Assembly (NCBI RefSeq): GCF_016428855.1 | Contig: NZ_JAELTN010000002.1 | Span: 1 to 64,000, forward strand | Source: Pedobacter sp. ASV28 | GTDB taxonomy: Bacteria; Bacteroidota; Bacteroidia; Sphingobacteriales; Sphingobacteriaceae | DNA length: 64,000 bases | Direction of reading: 5' to 3' | Shown here: piece after piece, positions 16,601 to 25,928 of the stretch | How the letters are laid out: the number at the start of each line of letters is the position of its first letter | Numbering within the stretch: the first letter of the stretch is position 1 | Program-made: the position numbers and the translations under genes | Notes under the pieces: model-generated | The model's input: only the letters and a program-made list of their open reading frames with translations | What the model was told of the DNA's origin: nothing | Databases searched by the model: none

Positions 16601-19600
16601 TTAAAAAGTTGTGTTAATACCAAAGGTGATCGTACGCGCTCTAGGGTAGGCAGAATAGTCAAAACCTGGAGTCAAGGCACTGTTCCTTACCGAAACTTCA
16701 GGATCATAACCTGAGTACTTAGTCCAGGTATACAGGTTTTGCGCTGCAACATATACCCTTCCTGTTCTAAAGACTTTTGACTTTTGCAGCCAAGAAGAAG
16801 GAAGAGTATAGCCTAGAGAAACGGTCTTTAATCTCAAGAAAGAGCCATCTTCAATAATCCGTGTAGAATAGGCCTTTAGGGATGATCCCTTTCCTGCCGC
16901 TACACCTGGTATATCAGAAGTAGGATTTTCTGCCGACCACCTATCAGCATAAGTGGCATATTGGTTATAGCCATATTTATAAGAAGATTCGAACATGATA
17001 CGGTTGGCATTGATGATATCGTTACCATATGACCATTGAAAGAAAATTCCCAAATCAAACCCTTTGTAGCTAAAATTGTTAGAGAAACCTCCTATATGTA
17101 CCGGATTTGGGTCTCCAATAACCGTTTTATCAGCCTCTGTAATCTGCAAATCGCCATCCAGATCAATATATTTCACATCTCCAGGCTTAACATTCGCCCT
17201 TGAACCGCCATTGGAAGGCACATTATCTTTCAAGGTGTACACACCTCCCAATAAGTCAAAATCTTCATATTTGTAAGTACCCGCATAAACTAAACCATAA
17301 AATTGGGCAATGGGCTGTCCTATTTTAGCTATGTAGCCTGGAATATTCTTCCAATCATCGCCCCATCCCTGTGCAGTAGTCATATACAACTGATTATCAG
17401 TCAATCCTAGCACCTTATTACGATTAAAGGCAATGTTAAAAGAACTTGTCCATGTAAAATTCTTGGTAGCAATGGGTGTAGCGCCCAAAGTGATCTCCAA
17501 ACCTTGGTTTTGTACTTTACCTATATTTTTAAACACCCTATTGTAGCCTGTGCTTGGAGACATAGGTGCATTTAATAATAATTTTTCCGTTCTCTTTCTA
17601 TATAAATCTACTTCTAAAGTAAGACGTTGCTTAAGAAAACCCAGATCCAAACCCATATCGATTTGTTTGGTCACTTCCCATCTTAGATCGGCATTTCCCA
17701 AAGAAGAATATACTAAGCCTTTGCTATCTGCACCACCAAAGGTATAGCTCGGGTAGTTATTTGGTGTATACGAACCATCTGGATTAGCAAAGCTAAGTGC
17801 CGGATGGGCAGCAAAATTACTTACACCATTATTACCTGTACTACCATAAGAAACACGCAGTTTAGCATTGGAAATAGACTTGATGTTTTTCATGAAACTT
17901 TCGTTATTGATTTGCCAAGCAAATGCTCCAGATGGGAAATATCCCCACACATTCTTGCCCAAGAAACGAGAAGAACCGTCGGCCCTGAATGTCGCAGTGA
18001 ATAAATAACGATCAAATAGCTTATAATTGGCTCTTCCAATAAAACTGGCCATTGCCGACTTAGATGTTAATGAGGTTATGCTAAGTGGATTTCCTTCATC
18101 CAAACCACTCAATCCTAAACTTTCATTTGGCAATAGCACTGCGGTTGCCCCAAAAGAAGAGCTTGTACTTTCTTCCAAGGTAAAACCACCCATTACATCA
18201 AAATAGTTATTTTTATTTAATCTTTTGGCATAACTAAGCGTATTAAAGCTTTGCCATGTACTAGAGTTAAAGTAGGTTTGACTACCATTTACCAGGTAGT
18301 TGCCTGCAATACCACTTCTAGACATCGACCCGTTAAATACATCGTATCTCCTAGTGCCTTTGTTTAAGCTAATTGAGGTTTTAAACTTAAGATCTTTCAA
18401 TATACGATATTCCAAAAATCCATTTGTGGTCAAATTATCTCCAGAGTTTTCCCTTAGTTCATTCTTAACTGTTAACACCGGATTAAAAGTAAAATTGCTC
18501 CCTTGTTCAACTTCAGGGTCATTAGCAAGGTCTAACAAATTAAGGTTTGGATTTACTATCAATGGCCTAAATGCCCAAACACTGAAAAGTAAGTTGATCT
18601 CATTACTAAAATTACCAGTAGAAGTTGGGCTACCATAGTTTTTAACCCCAGAATAGGTAGCCGTTAATCCCACTTTTAGTCGGTCAGAAACTTCCTGATC
18701 CAAAGAAAATTTACCTTGTAAGCGATTAAAACCAGAATTTAACAAAATACCATCCTGTCCATTATAAGATAGGGAAGCACTATACTTTGTTTTCTTATTA
18801 CCGCCCATCAAGTTAAGGTAATGATTTTGCATAGGCGCTACACGAGTTACTTCATCTTCCCAATTAATTCCCTTTAAACCTACATAATTGTCTAAAGTCA
18901 TATTATTGACGAAATAAAGGTTCTTTGTTCTTACGGGATCTATTTCATTTTGCAGTTTTACAAACTCATAAGGACTTAATGTTTCTACCCTTTTTTTATT
19001 TTCCTGTAGTCCATAATAGCCATTGTAAGTAATGGTAGGAGCGCCTTCCTTACCCCTTTTAGTGGTTACCATAACCACGCCATTCGATCCTCTGGCTCCA
19101 TAAATAGCCGTAGAAGAAGCATCTTTTAAGATACTAATGGATTCAATATCATTTGGATCTATAGTATTCAGCGGGTTAACCGACATGTTATTTGGATCTT
19201 CAAAAATAATTCCATCGATTACTACAAGAGGATAATTACTTTGAGTCACCGAATTATTTCCCCGAACTACAATATTGATACTAGAACCAGGCTGCCCTTC
19301 ACTTGAAGTTACTTGTACTCCCGCAACACGACCAGCTAGGGCTTCATCAAACGACTTCACGGGTGCTTTCTGCAGATCAGATATGCTAACCGTACCCACT
19401 GATCCCGTTAGGTCTTTTTTAGTTGAAGTACCGTAGCCAATTACTACAACATCATTTAAGGTAGATATACTTGATCTTAAACTTACCTTTATCTCCCCAC
19501 CAGTCACCAGTACCTCTTTTGTTTCATAGCCCAGATAGCTAAACACTAAGGTATTTGAACCCGCAGGCAAGGTAATCTGGAACCTGCCTTCCTGATTGGT

Positions 19601-19780
19601 GGAAGTGCTAATTTTAGTGTTTTTGATCAAAACACTAACGCCTGTAAGCATTTCGCCCTGATCGTCGCTTACCGTTCCACTCACTTTTGTTTGCGCCATA
19701 ATGGCCGTAGAAAAAGTGAGCAGCAATAAAGCCAGCAAGGCGAGAAATCTTCCTTTTCTTTTTGAAAATCGTTTCTTCAT
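16601..19780 (-). CDS. SusC/RagA-family TonB-linked outer-membrane transporter
   Basis: A 1059-residue TonB-dependent importer. Visible order: signal peptide ending AIMAQ (about residue 29), a CarboxypepD_reg-like domain (VSGTVSDDQGEMLTGVSVLI to LRSS), the SusC hallmark DVVVIGYGTSTKKDLTGSVG, the plug with DASSTAIYGARGSNGVVMV, and a 22-strand barrel ending in an aromatic residue (TFGINTTF). It would take up oligosaccharides of the locus substrate with TonB energy, with the SusD gene 18 bp downstream as lid. It follows the FAD oxidoreductase gene by 2 bp, so oxidoreductase, SusC and SusD are co-transcribed. Confidence 0.96.
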   Translation of the reverse strand: MKKRFSKRKGRFLALLALLLLTFSTAIMAQTKVSGTVSDDQGEMLTGVSVLIKNTKISTSTNQEGRFQITLPAGSNTLVFSYLGYETKEVLVTGGEIKVSLRSSISTLNDVVVIGYGTSTKKDLTGSVGTVSISDLQKAPVKSFDEALAGRVAGVQVTSSEGQPGSSINIVVRGNNSVTQSNYPLVVIDGIIFEDPNNMSVNPLNTIDPNDIESISILKDASSTAIYGARGSNGVVMVTTKRGKEGAPTITYNGYYGLQENKKRVETLSPYEFVKLQNEIDPVRTKNLYFVNNMTLDNYVGLKGINWEDEVTRVAPMQNHYLNLMGGNKKTKYSASLSYNGQDGILLNSGFNRLQGKFSLDQEVSDRLKVGLTATYSGVKNYGSPTSTGNFSNEINLLFSVWAFRPLIVNPNLNLLDLANDPEVEQGSNFTFNPVLTVKNELRENSGDNLTTNGFLEYRILKDLKFKTSISLNKGTRRYDVFNGSMSRSGIAGNYLVNGSQTYFNSSTWQSFNTLSYAKRLNKNNYFDVMGGFTLEESTSSSFGATAVLLPNESLGLSGLDEGNPLSITSLTSKSAMASFIGRANYKLFDRYLFTATFRADGSSRFLGKNVWGYFPSGAFAWQINNESFMKNIKSISNAKLRVSYGSTGNNGVSNFAAHPALSFANPDGSYTPNNYPSYTFGGADSKGLVYSSLGNADLRWEVTKQIDMGLDLGFLKQRLTLEVDLYRKRTEKLLLNAPMSPSTGYNRVFKNIGKVQNQGLEITLGATPIATKNFTWTSSFNIAFNRNKVLGLTDNQLYMTTAQGWGDDWKNIPGYIAKIGQPIAQFYGLVYAGTYKYEDFDLLGGVYTLKDNVPSNGGSRANVKPGDVKYIDLDGDLQITEADKTVIGDPNPVHIGGFSNNFSYKGFDLGIFFQWSYGNDIINANRIMFESSYKYGYNQYATYADRWSAENPTSDIPGVAAGKGSSLKAYSTRIIEDGSFLRLKTVSLGYTLPSSWLQKSKVFRTGRVYVAAQNLYTWTKYSGYDPEVSVRNSALTPGFDYSAYPRARTITFGINTTF

Positions 19781-19782
19781 GG

Positions 19783-21678
19783 TTAATTATTATTTGTTAG
19801 GTTGTTAGATTGTTTTTTAATTTTTCCTGTAAAATCTATGCGTTGCTCAAATGGATTCAGGTAATGTTCAATAAGATGAGCCAGCATTCTTCTGCTTAAG
19901 CTTGTTTGCTCATTTACCCCATTAAACTCATGTTGTTTCAAATAGGATAGCAATTGCCCTGTACTGATTTCTTTCTTGGCAATGGCCGAAATTGTCCTTG
20001 CTGCAAAATGGGTATTGACCATGTTGCCCGAAGGATGCATCTCTGCAAACGATTCATAAAATGACTTGAGGCCATTAATCAATTCCCACTCATTGATAGG
20101 CAGCTCTGGATAAAACCACGTTTGGTTAGCCCATTTATAGGAAATACCTGTACCTTTTAAAATACCTGTAGCTCCTATTTTTTGTATAGTCTTGAAAGAA
20201 GGATCTGTTGGTTTAACATCGATAAATGGCATGAGGTAGGCATTACTTTCCAATAATGCATTTTGCACGGCCCTGATCTCAATTTCTCTTGGCTCAGTAT
20301 TGCTGAGTACGGCCGTTGCAGCCAAAGCTCCTGCAGCTTGTCCAATACCTAAAACTACGGGCTGTAAGCGGCTTGCACCAGCTACAATGTTGGTTACACT
20401 AATACTCTTCTCTGCTACGATAATTCCATCCACATTTTTGGGCACCAGTGCACCTAAAGGAATATTATAGGAAGGCACTTTTATCTTTACAAAGTCTATC
20501 TGAGGAGCATCAGGGTTTTTAAGATGATGGTGATCTATAGTATAATCTCCTACTGCGATACCCGTTCTGTATAATGCCGTTTTTTGGGTATATGGAGAAG
20601 TTACATCATTTAATGTAAGTGTTACTTGACCATCTAAACGACGGGATTCGCGGTGGTATGGGATCATTGGCAAACGATCTGCCGTTGGAAACTCGTCATC
20701 TGCAATACCCAAATTTTTAAACCCTAATTTGGTCTGTAAATGATAAATGAACCTTAAGCTATGTAATTTTGCTTTTTTCAAAGCTTGCTGACGTTCACTT
20801 TCCGACATTTCAATAATGTTCAGATAAATATCATTCCCACATTTTGGCCAGTTGATCATATACTTATTATTGGGCAACTTGCCATAAGTAATCATCTGGC
20901 TACAATCTATTTTGGGAGTCTGGTCATGCGAAGCAGGATCTGCAACATCGCAACAGCAATCGAATTCTTTCGGGTCATAGCCCTCTGGCTTTTTAATAGT
21001 CTTATTGGCGTTTGGTCCAAAATCTTTCAAAACAACCACATAGGTTAGATCCTGGATAATGTTATTGGCCTTTTCTGGAGCAAAACTTTCTCCTGTATCA
21101 TAGCGACTGTCCATCCCTACGCGATAAGGTATTTTTAAGCGGGCCATTACATCGCCCAATTCCGTAGCATCAATTACAATCTTAGCTTCTACGATCTGCT
21201 TTTTACCCTTAGCGTTAACTTCAACCTGCCACACTTTTCCATGCTTGCTCAGCCCCAACAGGCTACTTCTGTACCAAACACTTAGATTTGGCTGCTGAGC
21301 CATGGCTTTTAAAGTTTTATTACCATAAGAAGGCTCAAAAAGGGTATTGCTCACCCAACCTGTTTCCACTGCTTTTGGACCCCCATAATAATCATACAGA
21401 TGCTGTCTAAATTCGCCCCATAAACCCGAAGGCATATTGTGGTTCCCATCTATGGCCGAAACCCCCGCCGAAGTCAGCATTCCCCCTAGCCATTCGGTTT
21501 CTTCAATAACTAAAGTTTTAACACCCATTCTGGCAGACTGGATAGCAGCAGTTGTTCCACTGGCCCCGCCCCCAATAATGATTACATCTGTCTTGTAGTT
21601 TGTTTGCGCCATTGAAATGGTAGCGAAACATACCAACACAAGGCTAAAAAGAAAGGATTTAGTAAATATTCTATTCAT
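19783..21678 (-). CDS. Secreted FAD-dependent oxidoreductase (FAD_oxidored, PF12831 type)
   Basis: A 631-residue flavoenzyme and first gene of the SusCD operon. A signal peptide ends SMAQ (residue 25). The dinucleotide fold follows at once: DVIIIGGGASGTTAAIQSA, then VIEETEWLGGMLTSAGVSAIDG, the pattern of the PF12831 family, with a late FAD motif near VAGASRLQPVVLGIGQAAGALA. A Cys cluster (DCCCD) lies near residue 240. The family occurs in many Bacteroidota carbohydrate loci but has no settled substrate; oxidation of a sugar hydroxyl is my inference. Export of a folded flavoprotein with a Sec-type signal is notable. The palindrome at 21731-21749 lies 52 bp upstream. Confidence 0.83.
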   Translation of the reverse strand: MNRIFTKSFLFSLVLVCFATISMAQTNYKTDVIIIGGGASGTTAAIQSARMGVKTLVIEETEWLGGMLTSAGVSAIDGNHNMPSGLWGEFRQHLYDYYGGPKAVETGWVSNTLFEPSYGNKTLKAMAQQPNLSVWYRSSLLGLSKHGKVWQVEVNAKGKKQIVEAKIVIDATELGDVMARLKIPYRVGMDSRYDTGESFAPEKANNIIQDLTYVVVLKDFGPNANKTIKKPEGYDPKEFDCCCDVADPASHDQTPKIDCSQMITYGKLPNNKYMINWPKCGNDIYLNIIEMSESERQQALKKAKLHSLRFIYHLQTKLGFKNLGIADDEFPTADRLPMIPYHRESRRLDGQVTLTLNDVTSPYTQKTALYRTGIAVGDYTIDHHHLKNPDAPQIDFVKIKVPSYNIPLGALVPKNVDGIIVAEKSISVTNIVAGASRLQPVVLGIGQAAGALAATAVLSNTEPREIEIRAVQNALLESNAYLMPFIDVKPTDPSFKTIQKIGATGILKGTGISYKWANQTWFYPELPINEWELINGLKSFYESFAEMHPSGNMVNTHFAARTISAIAKKEISTGQLLSYLKQHEFNGVNEQTSLSRRMLAHLIEHYLNPFEQRIDFTGKIKKQSNNLTNNN

Positions 21679-21730
21679 ATCTGGTTATTTGCTTTATACA
21701 ATGAGTAGTAAGTACGGCGATTACAATACT

Positions 21731-21749
21731 TTCTATGGTAACCATAGAA
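21731..21749. promoter_or_regulatory. Perfect palindrome, candidate ROK operator
   Basis: TTCTATGGT-A-ACCATAGAA: 9-bp arms around one base, 52 bp upstream of the operon's first start codon. A dyad of this size beside a divergently encoded helix-turn-helix ROK protein is the expected operator layout. Binding is inferred. Confidence 0.7.
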
Positions 21750-21996
21750 GGCTTGATGATTTGTTGAACGATAGCGATTTATAAGTAGATAATGAAGCAT
21801 ATTCCGTTAGGAACAAACAGTAAAGGAATCTTTTTCTCATTAGTTTGGAGGTTGTTTGCAGGGTAAATATAAATACTTTTTTAAAATTATTAATAAGTAT
21901 GAAGATTTTTTTAATTTTTTTAACATTAAGCCTTCAGGAAAAAACAGAAAAAACAGAATACTTTAATGATTTAGTAGGTCAACCGATATATTATTT

Positions 21997-22004
21997 TAAT
22001 TTTG
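21997..22004 (+). promoter_or_regulatory. -7 box TAATTTTG for the ROK regulator
   Basis: Perfect TAnnTTTG element 29 bp before the ATG at 22034. Because it lies inside the longer frame that begins at 21845, it supports the shorter ROK start. I see no TTG at the normal -33 distance. Confidence 0.5.
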
Positions 22005-22033
22005 ATTCTAGATTTTTAAAAATTCTTAATAAG

Positions 22034-23248
22034 ATGACGTTTTTCAATGAACTAAGTGAGGAGAATATATCTGGCGTTGCCTACAAGAACATCACGCTAA
22101 AAAAAGCCATTATTGCCTATTTTAGTAAAAATGGGAATTGTACCATTGCAGATCTTTGTGCAGAACTAGGCCTTAGCACCCCAAAAATCAATAATGTACT
22201 TAACGACTTAATAGCCGAAGGCCTGGTAAAAGATTATGGAAAATTACAGTCTAGGGGAGGGAGAAAGCCTAATATCTATGGGTTGGTTATGGAATCTGGT
22301 TATTTTTTAGGCATAGATGTTAAAAATGCCCACATCAATGTAGGACTAACAGATCTTCAGAAAAACTTGGTGCATGTCAAATCAAATATTCCCTATACCC
22401 TTAGTAACAGTAAGGATTCCTTAGATCAGCTTTGTGATCTTATCAATAATTTTATAAAAGAATCTCCTATTAAGAAAGAAAAAATACTTGGTGCCGGCCT
22501 AAATCTTTCTGGGAGGATTAATTACTCTACGGGATATAGTTATTCTTTCTTTCATTTTAACGAAGAGCCGCTAAGCCGTGTCCTAGAGAATAACCTGGGC
22601 CTCCGTATTTTTCTGGAAAACGACTCTAGGGCCATGGCCTTTGGCGAGTTCTCGGCAGGAGTTGTACACGAAGAAAAAAATGTACTTTTTCTCAATATGG
22701 ATTATGGAATGGGGGTTGGTATTATGATCAACAGCCAGCTTTATTACGGAAAATCAGGTTTTGCCGGAGAGTTCGGGCACATTCCTTTCTTTAATAATGA
22801 AATCATTTGTAGCTGTGGTAAAAAGGGCTGTCTGGAAACCGAAGTTTCTGGTTGGGCGCTTGTCCGCAAATTTAAAGAGAAACTTGCCGAAGGATCATCA
22901 TCCATCCTATCCCAAATGCCAAGCGATCAGATCAAATTAGCAGATATTATAGAAGCAGCAATCAAAGACGATGTGTTAGCTATCGAGCTTGTAGCCGAGG
23001 TAGGCGAAAAACTGGGCAAAGGCATTGCAGTACTCATCAATATCTTTAACCCCGAGCTAGTGATTCTAGGCGGAAGTCTTGCAGAAACAGGCGAATATAT
23101 TCGACTGCCGATTAAAAGTGCATTAAACAAGTTCTCCCTTAGCTTAGTAAACAATGACACGCACCTGAAAATGTCAAAGCTAGGAGAACAAGCTGGCGTA
23201 ATAGGCGCCTGTTTATTGGTACGGAACCGCCTACTGGGTCTTGCCTAA
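22034..23248 (+). CDS. ROK-family transcriptional regulator
   Basis: About 404 residues from ATG 22034 (MTFFNELSEENISG); the 63 residues added by the upstream ATG at 21845 are A/T-driven and cover the promoter, so I exclude them. N-terminal winged helix-turn-helix (TIADLCAELGLSTPKINNVLNDLIAEGLV), then the ROK fold with LENDSRAMAFGEF (sugar-site Asp), GEFGHIPF and the zinc motif CSCGKKGCLE. The ATP-binding motif of sugar kinases (GGT) is replaced by GIDVKNAHINVG, so it is probably a sensor and not a kinase. It is divergent from the ten-gene operon and probably binds an amino-sugar ligand. The stop overlaps the convergent GH20 gene by 4 bp. Confidence 0.9.
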   Translation: MTFFNELSEENISGVAYKNITLKKAIIAYFSKNGNCTIADLCAELGLSTPKINNVLNDLIAEGLVKDYGKLQSRGGRKPNIYGLVMESGYFLGIDVKNAHINVGLTDLQKNLVHVKSNIPYTLSNSKDSLDQLCDLINNFIKESPIKKEKILGAGLNLSGRINYSTGYSYSFFHFNEEPLSRVLENNLGLRIFLENDSRAMAFGEFSAGVVHEEKNVLFLNMDYGMGVGIMINSQLYYGKSGFAGEFGHIPFFNNEIICSCGKKGCLETEVSGWALVRKFKEKLAEGSSSILSQMPSDQIKLADIIEAAIKDDVLAIELVAEVGEKLGKGIAVLINIFNPELVILGGSLAETGEYIRLPIKSALNKFSLSLVNNDTHLKMSKLGEQAGVIGACLLVRNRLLGLA

Positions 23249-25113
23249 AACTTAGCCCTTTTCTTGAGTTCTGTTATCGGCAGCCTAACGATTCTGCTTT
23301 TCTGTGTCTTACCTCTATAGGTAACGAGCCTAATGTTCTTAGCTCCCTTTGGAACAACAATGGGCTTTGAAAGATACTCGGGATAGAAACGATCAGGGTC
23401 TGTGTCGTCAAAAGCATAATAGACCTGAAGACCCGGCACCTCTGTCTCTACCTGTATGAGCACCTCTTCGCTACCCCCTTTTACCACACTCACTATAGGA
23501 TCGTAGAAATAGGTGCTATAATTAACATTGTCTTGCTCAAGCAAGGGCAGCTGTCTCTCCACCTTTTTCACAAAAACAGGCCAAGCAGCCTTAGGGGCTG
23601 CTGCCCATAAGTTTTCTGCCAAAGCCAATCCCCGAGGCCAAGTCATAAACTGTAACTTTCTTTCATTAGGCACCTGTTCTGTCCATAGACTACCTTGTCC
23701 TCCCAATACATTTTCTTGTCCTATACCTTGTGGAAGGGCCTCAAACTTATAGGTTGTACTGAACCGGTTCACGGTAAATGGCGCATTTTCTAAATATGGA
23801 TCTCCTTGATAAAAGTCCAAATAAGTAAAAAAGGCAGGCGTTAAAACAACCTTTTTCCCTTCAAGAGAAGATTTTATAGCACCTTTATTATCCTTCCAGC
23901 TCATCTGTACTATATCCTTATCTATCTCACCCTCTAAGTTTTCATACCAACTAATGGGTGTTTTTCCCTTCGCCTTAACCATATTGGCCACGCGATTAAT
24001 AAAATAACGCTGTAATTCGCTTACATTTTTTAGCCCCTCCTTTTGCATCCTTTCCTGGCAAACCTTACAGTTAGTCCAATAATTTCTCGTCACTTCATCC
24101 CCACCAATATGAATGTATTTTGAAGGAAAAATTGTGGCTATTTCCGAGATGATCTGGTCAAGTTTAACGTAGACCGAATCATTTCCTACACAAAGCACAT
24201 TTGTTCTTCCCGGGTTCCATGGATCGCCCGCTAATACTTTTTGTGGTGTCTTGGTGCAGGAAACTTCTGGATAAGCAGCCACAAAAGCCAAACTATGCCC
24301 CGGCAAATCAACTTCGGGAATCACCTCTACAAATCTAGAGTTGGCAAAAGCAATAATCTGCCTAATATCGTCTTGCGAATAATACCCACCATAAGTACTT
24401 ACCTCACCTTCCTCTGGAGCAGGCATATCTCTCCAATACCCAGTTCTGGGTACTCTCCAAGCCCCTATATTGGTCAGTTGCGGCAATTGTTTAATTTCAA
24501 TGCGCCAACCCTGATTGTCTGTTAAATGCAGGTGTAGCACATTCAGCTTATATTTGGCCATTTGGTCAATGTATCGCATCAACACCTCCTTACCAAAGAA
24601 ATGTCTGCTCACATCTACCATTAATCCTCTCCACGCAAATTTTGGACGATCTACAATATTTAATGTCTGTAATGCTGGCATTTGATGTCCTTGTATATCC
24701 ATCCTCACCAGTTGCAATAAAGTTTGCCAAGCATAGAACCACCCTGCGGGTTCTGCCGCACTAATTACTACCTTATCCTTAGTGATGTCCAGCCGATAGC
24801 CTTCCTTGCCCAAATCAACGGATAAATCCGGACTGGACATAAAACTGATCGTGTTCTTTTTCGCAATGTTTACCGTACCTATTTTCAAGTTTAAAGCCCC
24901 AGACAATTGCGCGGCAAAATTGCTTATTATTTCGGCATGTGCTTTGTTTTTTGGCAATACCAACGTAGTGCCTTTATTTAGCTTAAACTCCGACTTGCCC
25001 ATTTTCAAAAAAGCGGGCTGCGGAATTAGGTTAAGCGCATGGTTCTCCTGCGCTTCTAGATCAAAGATTAGTCCCACTATTAGCAGTAGACAACCTAATA
25101 ATTTCTTCATCAC
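23245..25113 (-). CDS. GH20 beta-N-acetylhexosaminidase
   Basis: A 622-residue exported glycosidase cleaving terminal beta-GlcNAc/GalNAc. Signal peptide ends DLEAQ (about 22). An N-terminal GH20b domain (about 25-155) precedes the TIM barrel (WRGLMVDVSRHFF, about 161-173). The catalytic Asp-Glu pair is in HIGGDEVTRNYW (D339-E340), with HLHLTDNQGWRIE and EVDLPGH also present. The substrate-assisted mechanism requires the 2-acetamido group, which fixes the locus as amino-sugar directed. It is last of a three-gene unit, 1 bp after the esterase. Its stop overlaps the ROK stop by 4 bp. Confidence 0.95.
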   Translation of the reverse strand: MMKKLLGCLLLIVGLIFDLEAQENHALNLIPQPAFLKMGKSEFKLNKGTTLVLPKNKAHAEIISNFAAQLSGALNLKIGTVNIAKKNTISFMSSPDLSVDLGKEGYRLDITKDKVVISAAEPAGWFYAWQTLLQLVRMDIQGHQMPALQTLNIVDRPKFAWRGLMVDVSRHFFGKEVLMRYIDQMAKYKLNVLHLHLTDNQGWRIEIKQLPQLTNIGAWRVPRTGYWRDMPAPEEGEVSTYGGYYSQDDIRQIIAFANSRFVEVIPEVDLPGHSLAFVAAYPEVSCTKTPQKVLAGDPWNPGRTNVLCVGNDSVYVKLDQIISEIATIFPSKYIHIGGDEVTRNYWTNCKVCQERMQKEGLKNVSELQRYFINRVANMVKAKGKTPISWYENLEGEIDKDIVQMSWKDNKGAIKSSLEGKKVVLTPAFFTYLDFYQGDPYLENAPFTVNRFSTTYKFEALPQGIGQENVLGGQGSLWTEQVPNERKLQFMTWPRGLALAENLWAAAPKAAWPVFVKKVERQLPLLEQDNVNYSTYFYDPIVSVVKGGSEEVLIQVETEVPGLQVYYAFDDTDPDRFYPEYLSKPIVVPKGAKNIRLVTYRGKTQKSRIVRLPITELKKRAKF

Positions 25114-25114
25114 C

Positions 25115-25924
25115 CTAATTTTTTACGAGATGGTTTGAGAAAAACTCAAAATGTTTTAAAATAGACTGGCTCCAATAGCCTCCGGTATGCCCTCCCGGCT
25201 GTGCAATATAGGTTGCTTTAATTTTTAGTTCGTCACATTTCTGCCTGAACTGTTTACTTGTGATATAGAGATAATCTTCGGTTCCTGTATCAAAAATTAA
25301 AGCCTTGTTAAGTTTTTGCAAGCTTTGTAGCTTATTAACGGGCGAATAGTCATCATACAGTTGATTTTTATCATCATATTCTCCCAATAAATAAGCAATT
25401 GTTGTTTTTCGAAATGCCGAATAACGAAGATTAAGTACGCCAGAAGTACTACCCGCGCCGGCAAATAAGTCGGGATGGTTAACCATCAGCCACATGGCCC
25501 CGAAACCACCCATACTTGCTCCTGTTATAAAAACATTTTTGGGATCTATCGCATATCTATTACTTATATGGGGCATAAGCTCTTTTAAAAAGAAACTTTC
25601 ATATTGTAAACTATCTGCTTTTGGCGAGTTGAGATACCAACTTTTCTTCAATCCATCTGGACAAATGATAATAAATCCATATTGATTGGCCAATGCCTGT
25701 AGATCGGTCAATTTGCTCCAACTTTTATAATTGGCAGAATGTCCATGCAAAAGGTAAACAGCAGGATATTTTCTATCTTTTTGAATAGTCTTAGGGCTAA
25801 AAACCAATATTGAATCAGTTTGCCTAAGGTTAGTCTTAGAAAAGATAGTAAGGGTATCTTGGGCATAGGCATTGCCTACACCCAGATAGAAAAAAAATAA
25901 GCATAAGCTGATGGCTAAACGCAT
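25115..25924 (-). CDS. Secreted alpha/beta-hydrolase esterase (esterase D / CE1-like)
   Basis: A 269-residue exported serine esterase with a signal peptide ending NAYAQ (residue 22). Nucleophile elbow GASMGG (S137), probable acid D217 (TGTEDYLY) and His H246 (PGGHTGGYW); the oxyanion segment is VYLLHGHSANYKSW. This is the esterase D/feruloyl-esterase-like branch common beside glycosidases, so it may remove acyl groups from the glycan before GH20 acts. It is 4 bp after the unknown secreted gene and 1 bp before GH20. Confidence 0.87.
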   Translation of the reverse strand: MRLAISLCLFFFYLGVGNAYAQDTLTIFSKTNLRQTDSILVFSPKTIQKDRKYPAVYLLHGHSANYKSWSKLTDLQALANQYGFIIICPDGLKKSWYLNSPKADSLQYESFFLKELMPHISNRYAIDPKNVFITGASMGGFGAMWLMVNHPDLFAGAGSTSGVLNLRYSAFRKTTIAYLLGEYDDKNQLYDDYSPVNKLQSLQKLNKALIFDTGTEDYLYITSKQFRQKCDELKIKATYIAQPGGHTGGYWSQSILKHFEFFSNHLVKN

Positions 25925-25928
25925 ATGC

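Larger units (their letters stand above)
21679..22033. promoter_or_regulatory. 355-bp divergent control region of the carbohydrate locus
   Basis: Intergenic stretch between the FAD oxidoreductase gene (minus) and the ROK regulator (plus). It holds a perfect 19-bp palindrome at 21731-21749 and a consensus -7 box for the ROK gene at 21997-22004. The rest is very A/T-rich. A longer reading frame from 21845 crosses it, but its residues are not ROK-like. Confidence 0.75.

Noticed and set aside
21845..22033. N-terminal extension of the ROK protein
   Set aside because: A/T-rich, unlike any ROK N-terminus, and it covers a consensus -7 box; the start at 22034 is preferred.
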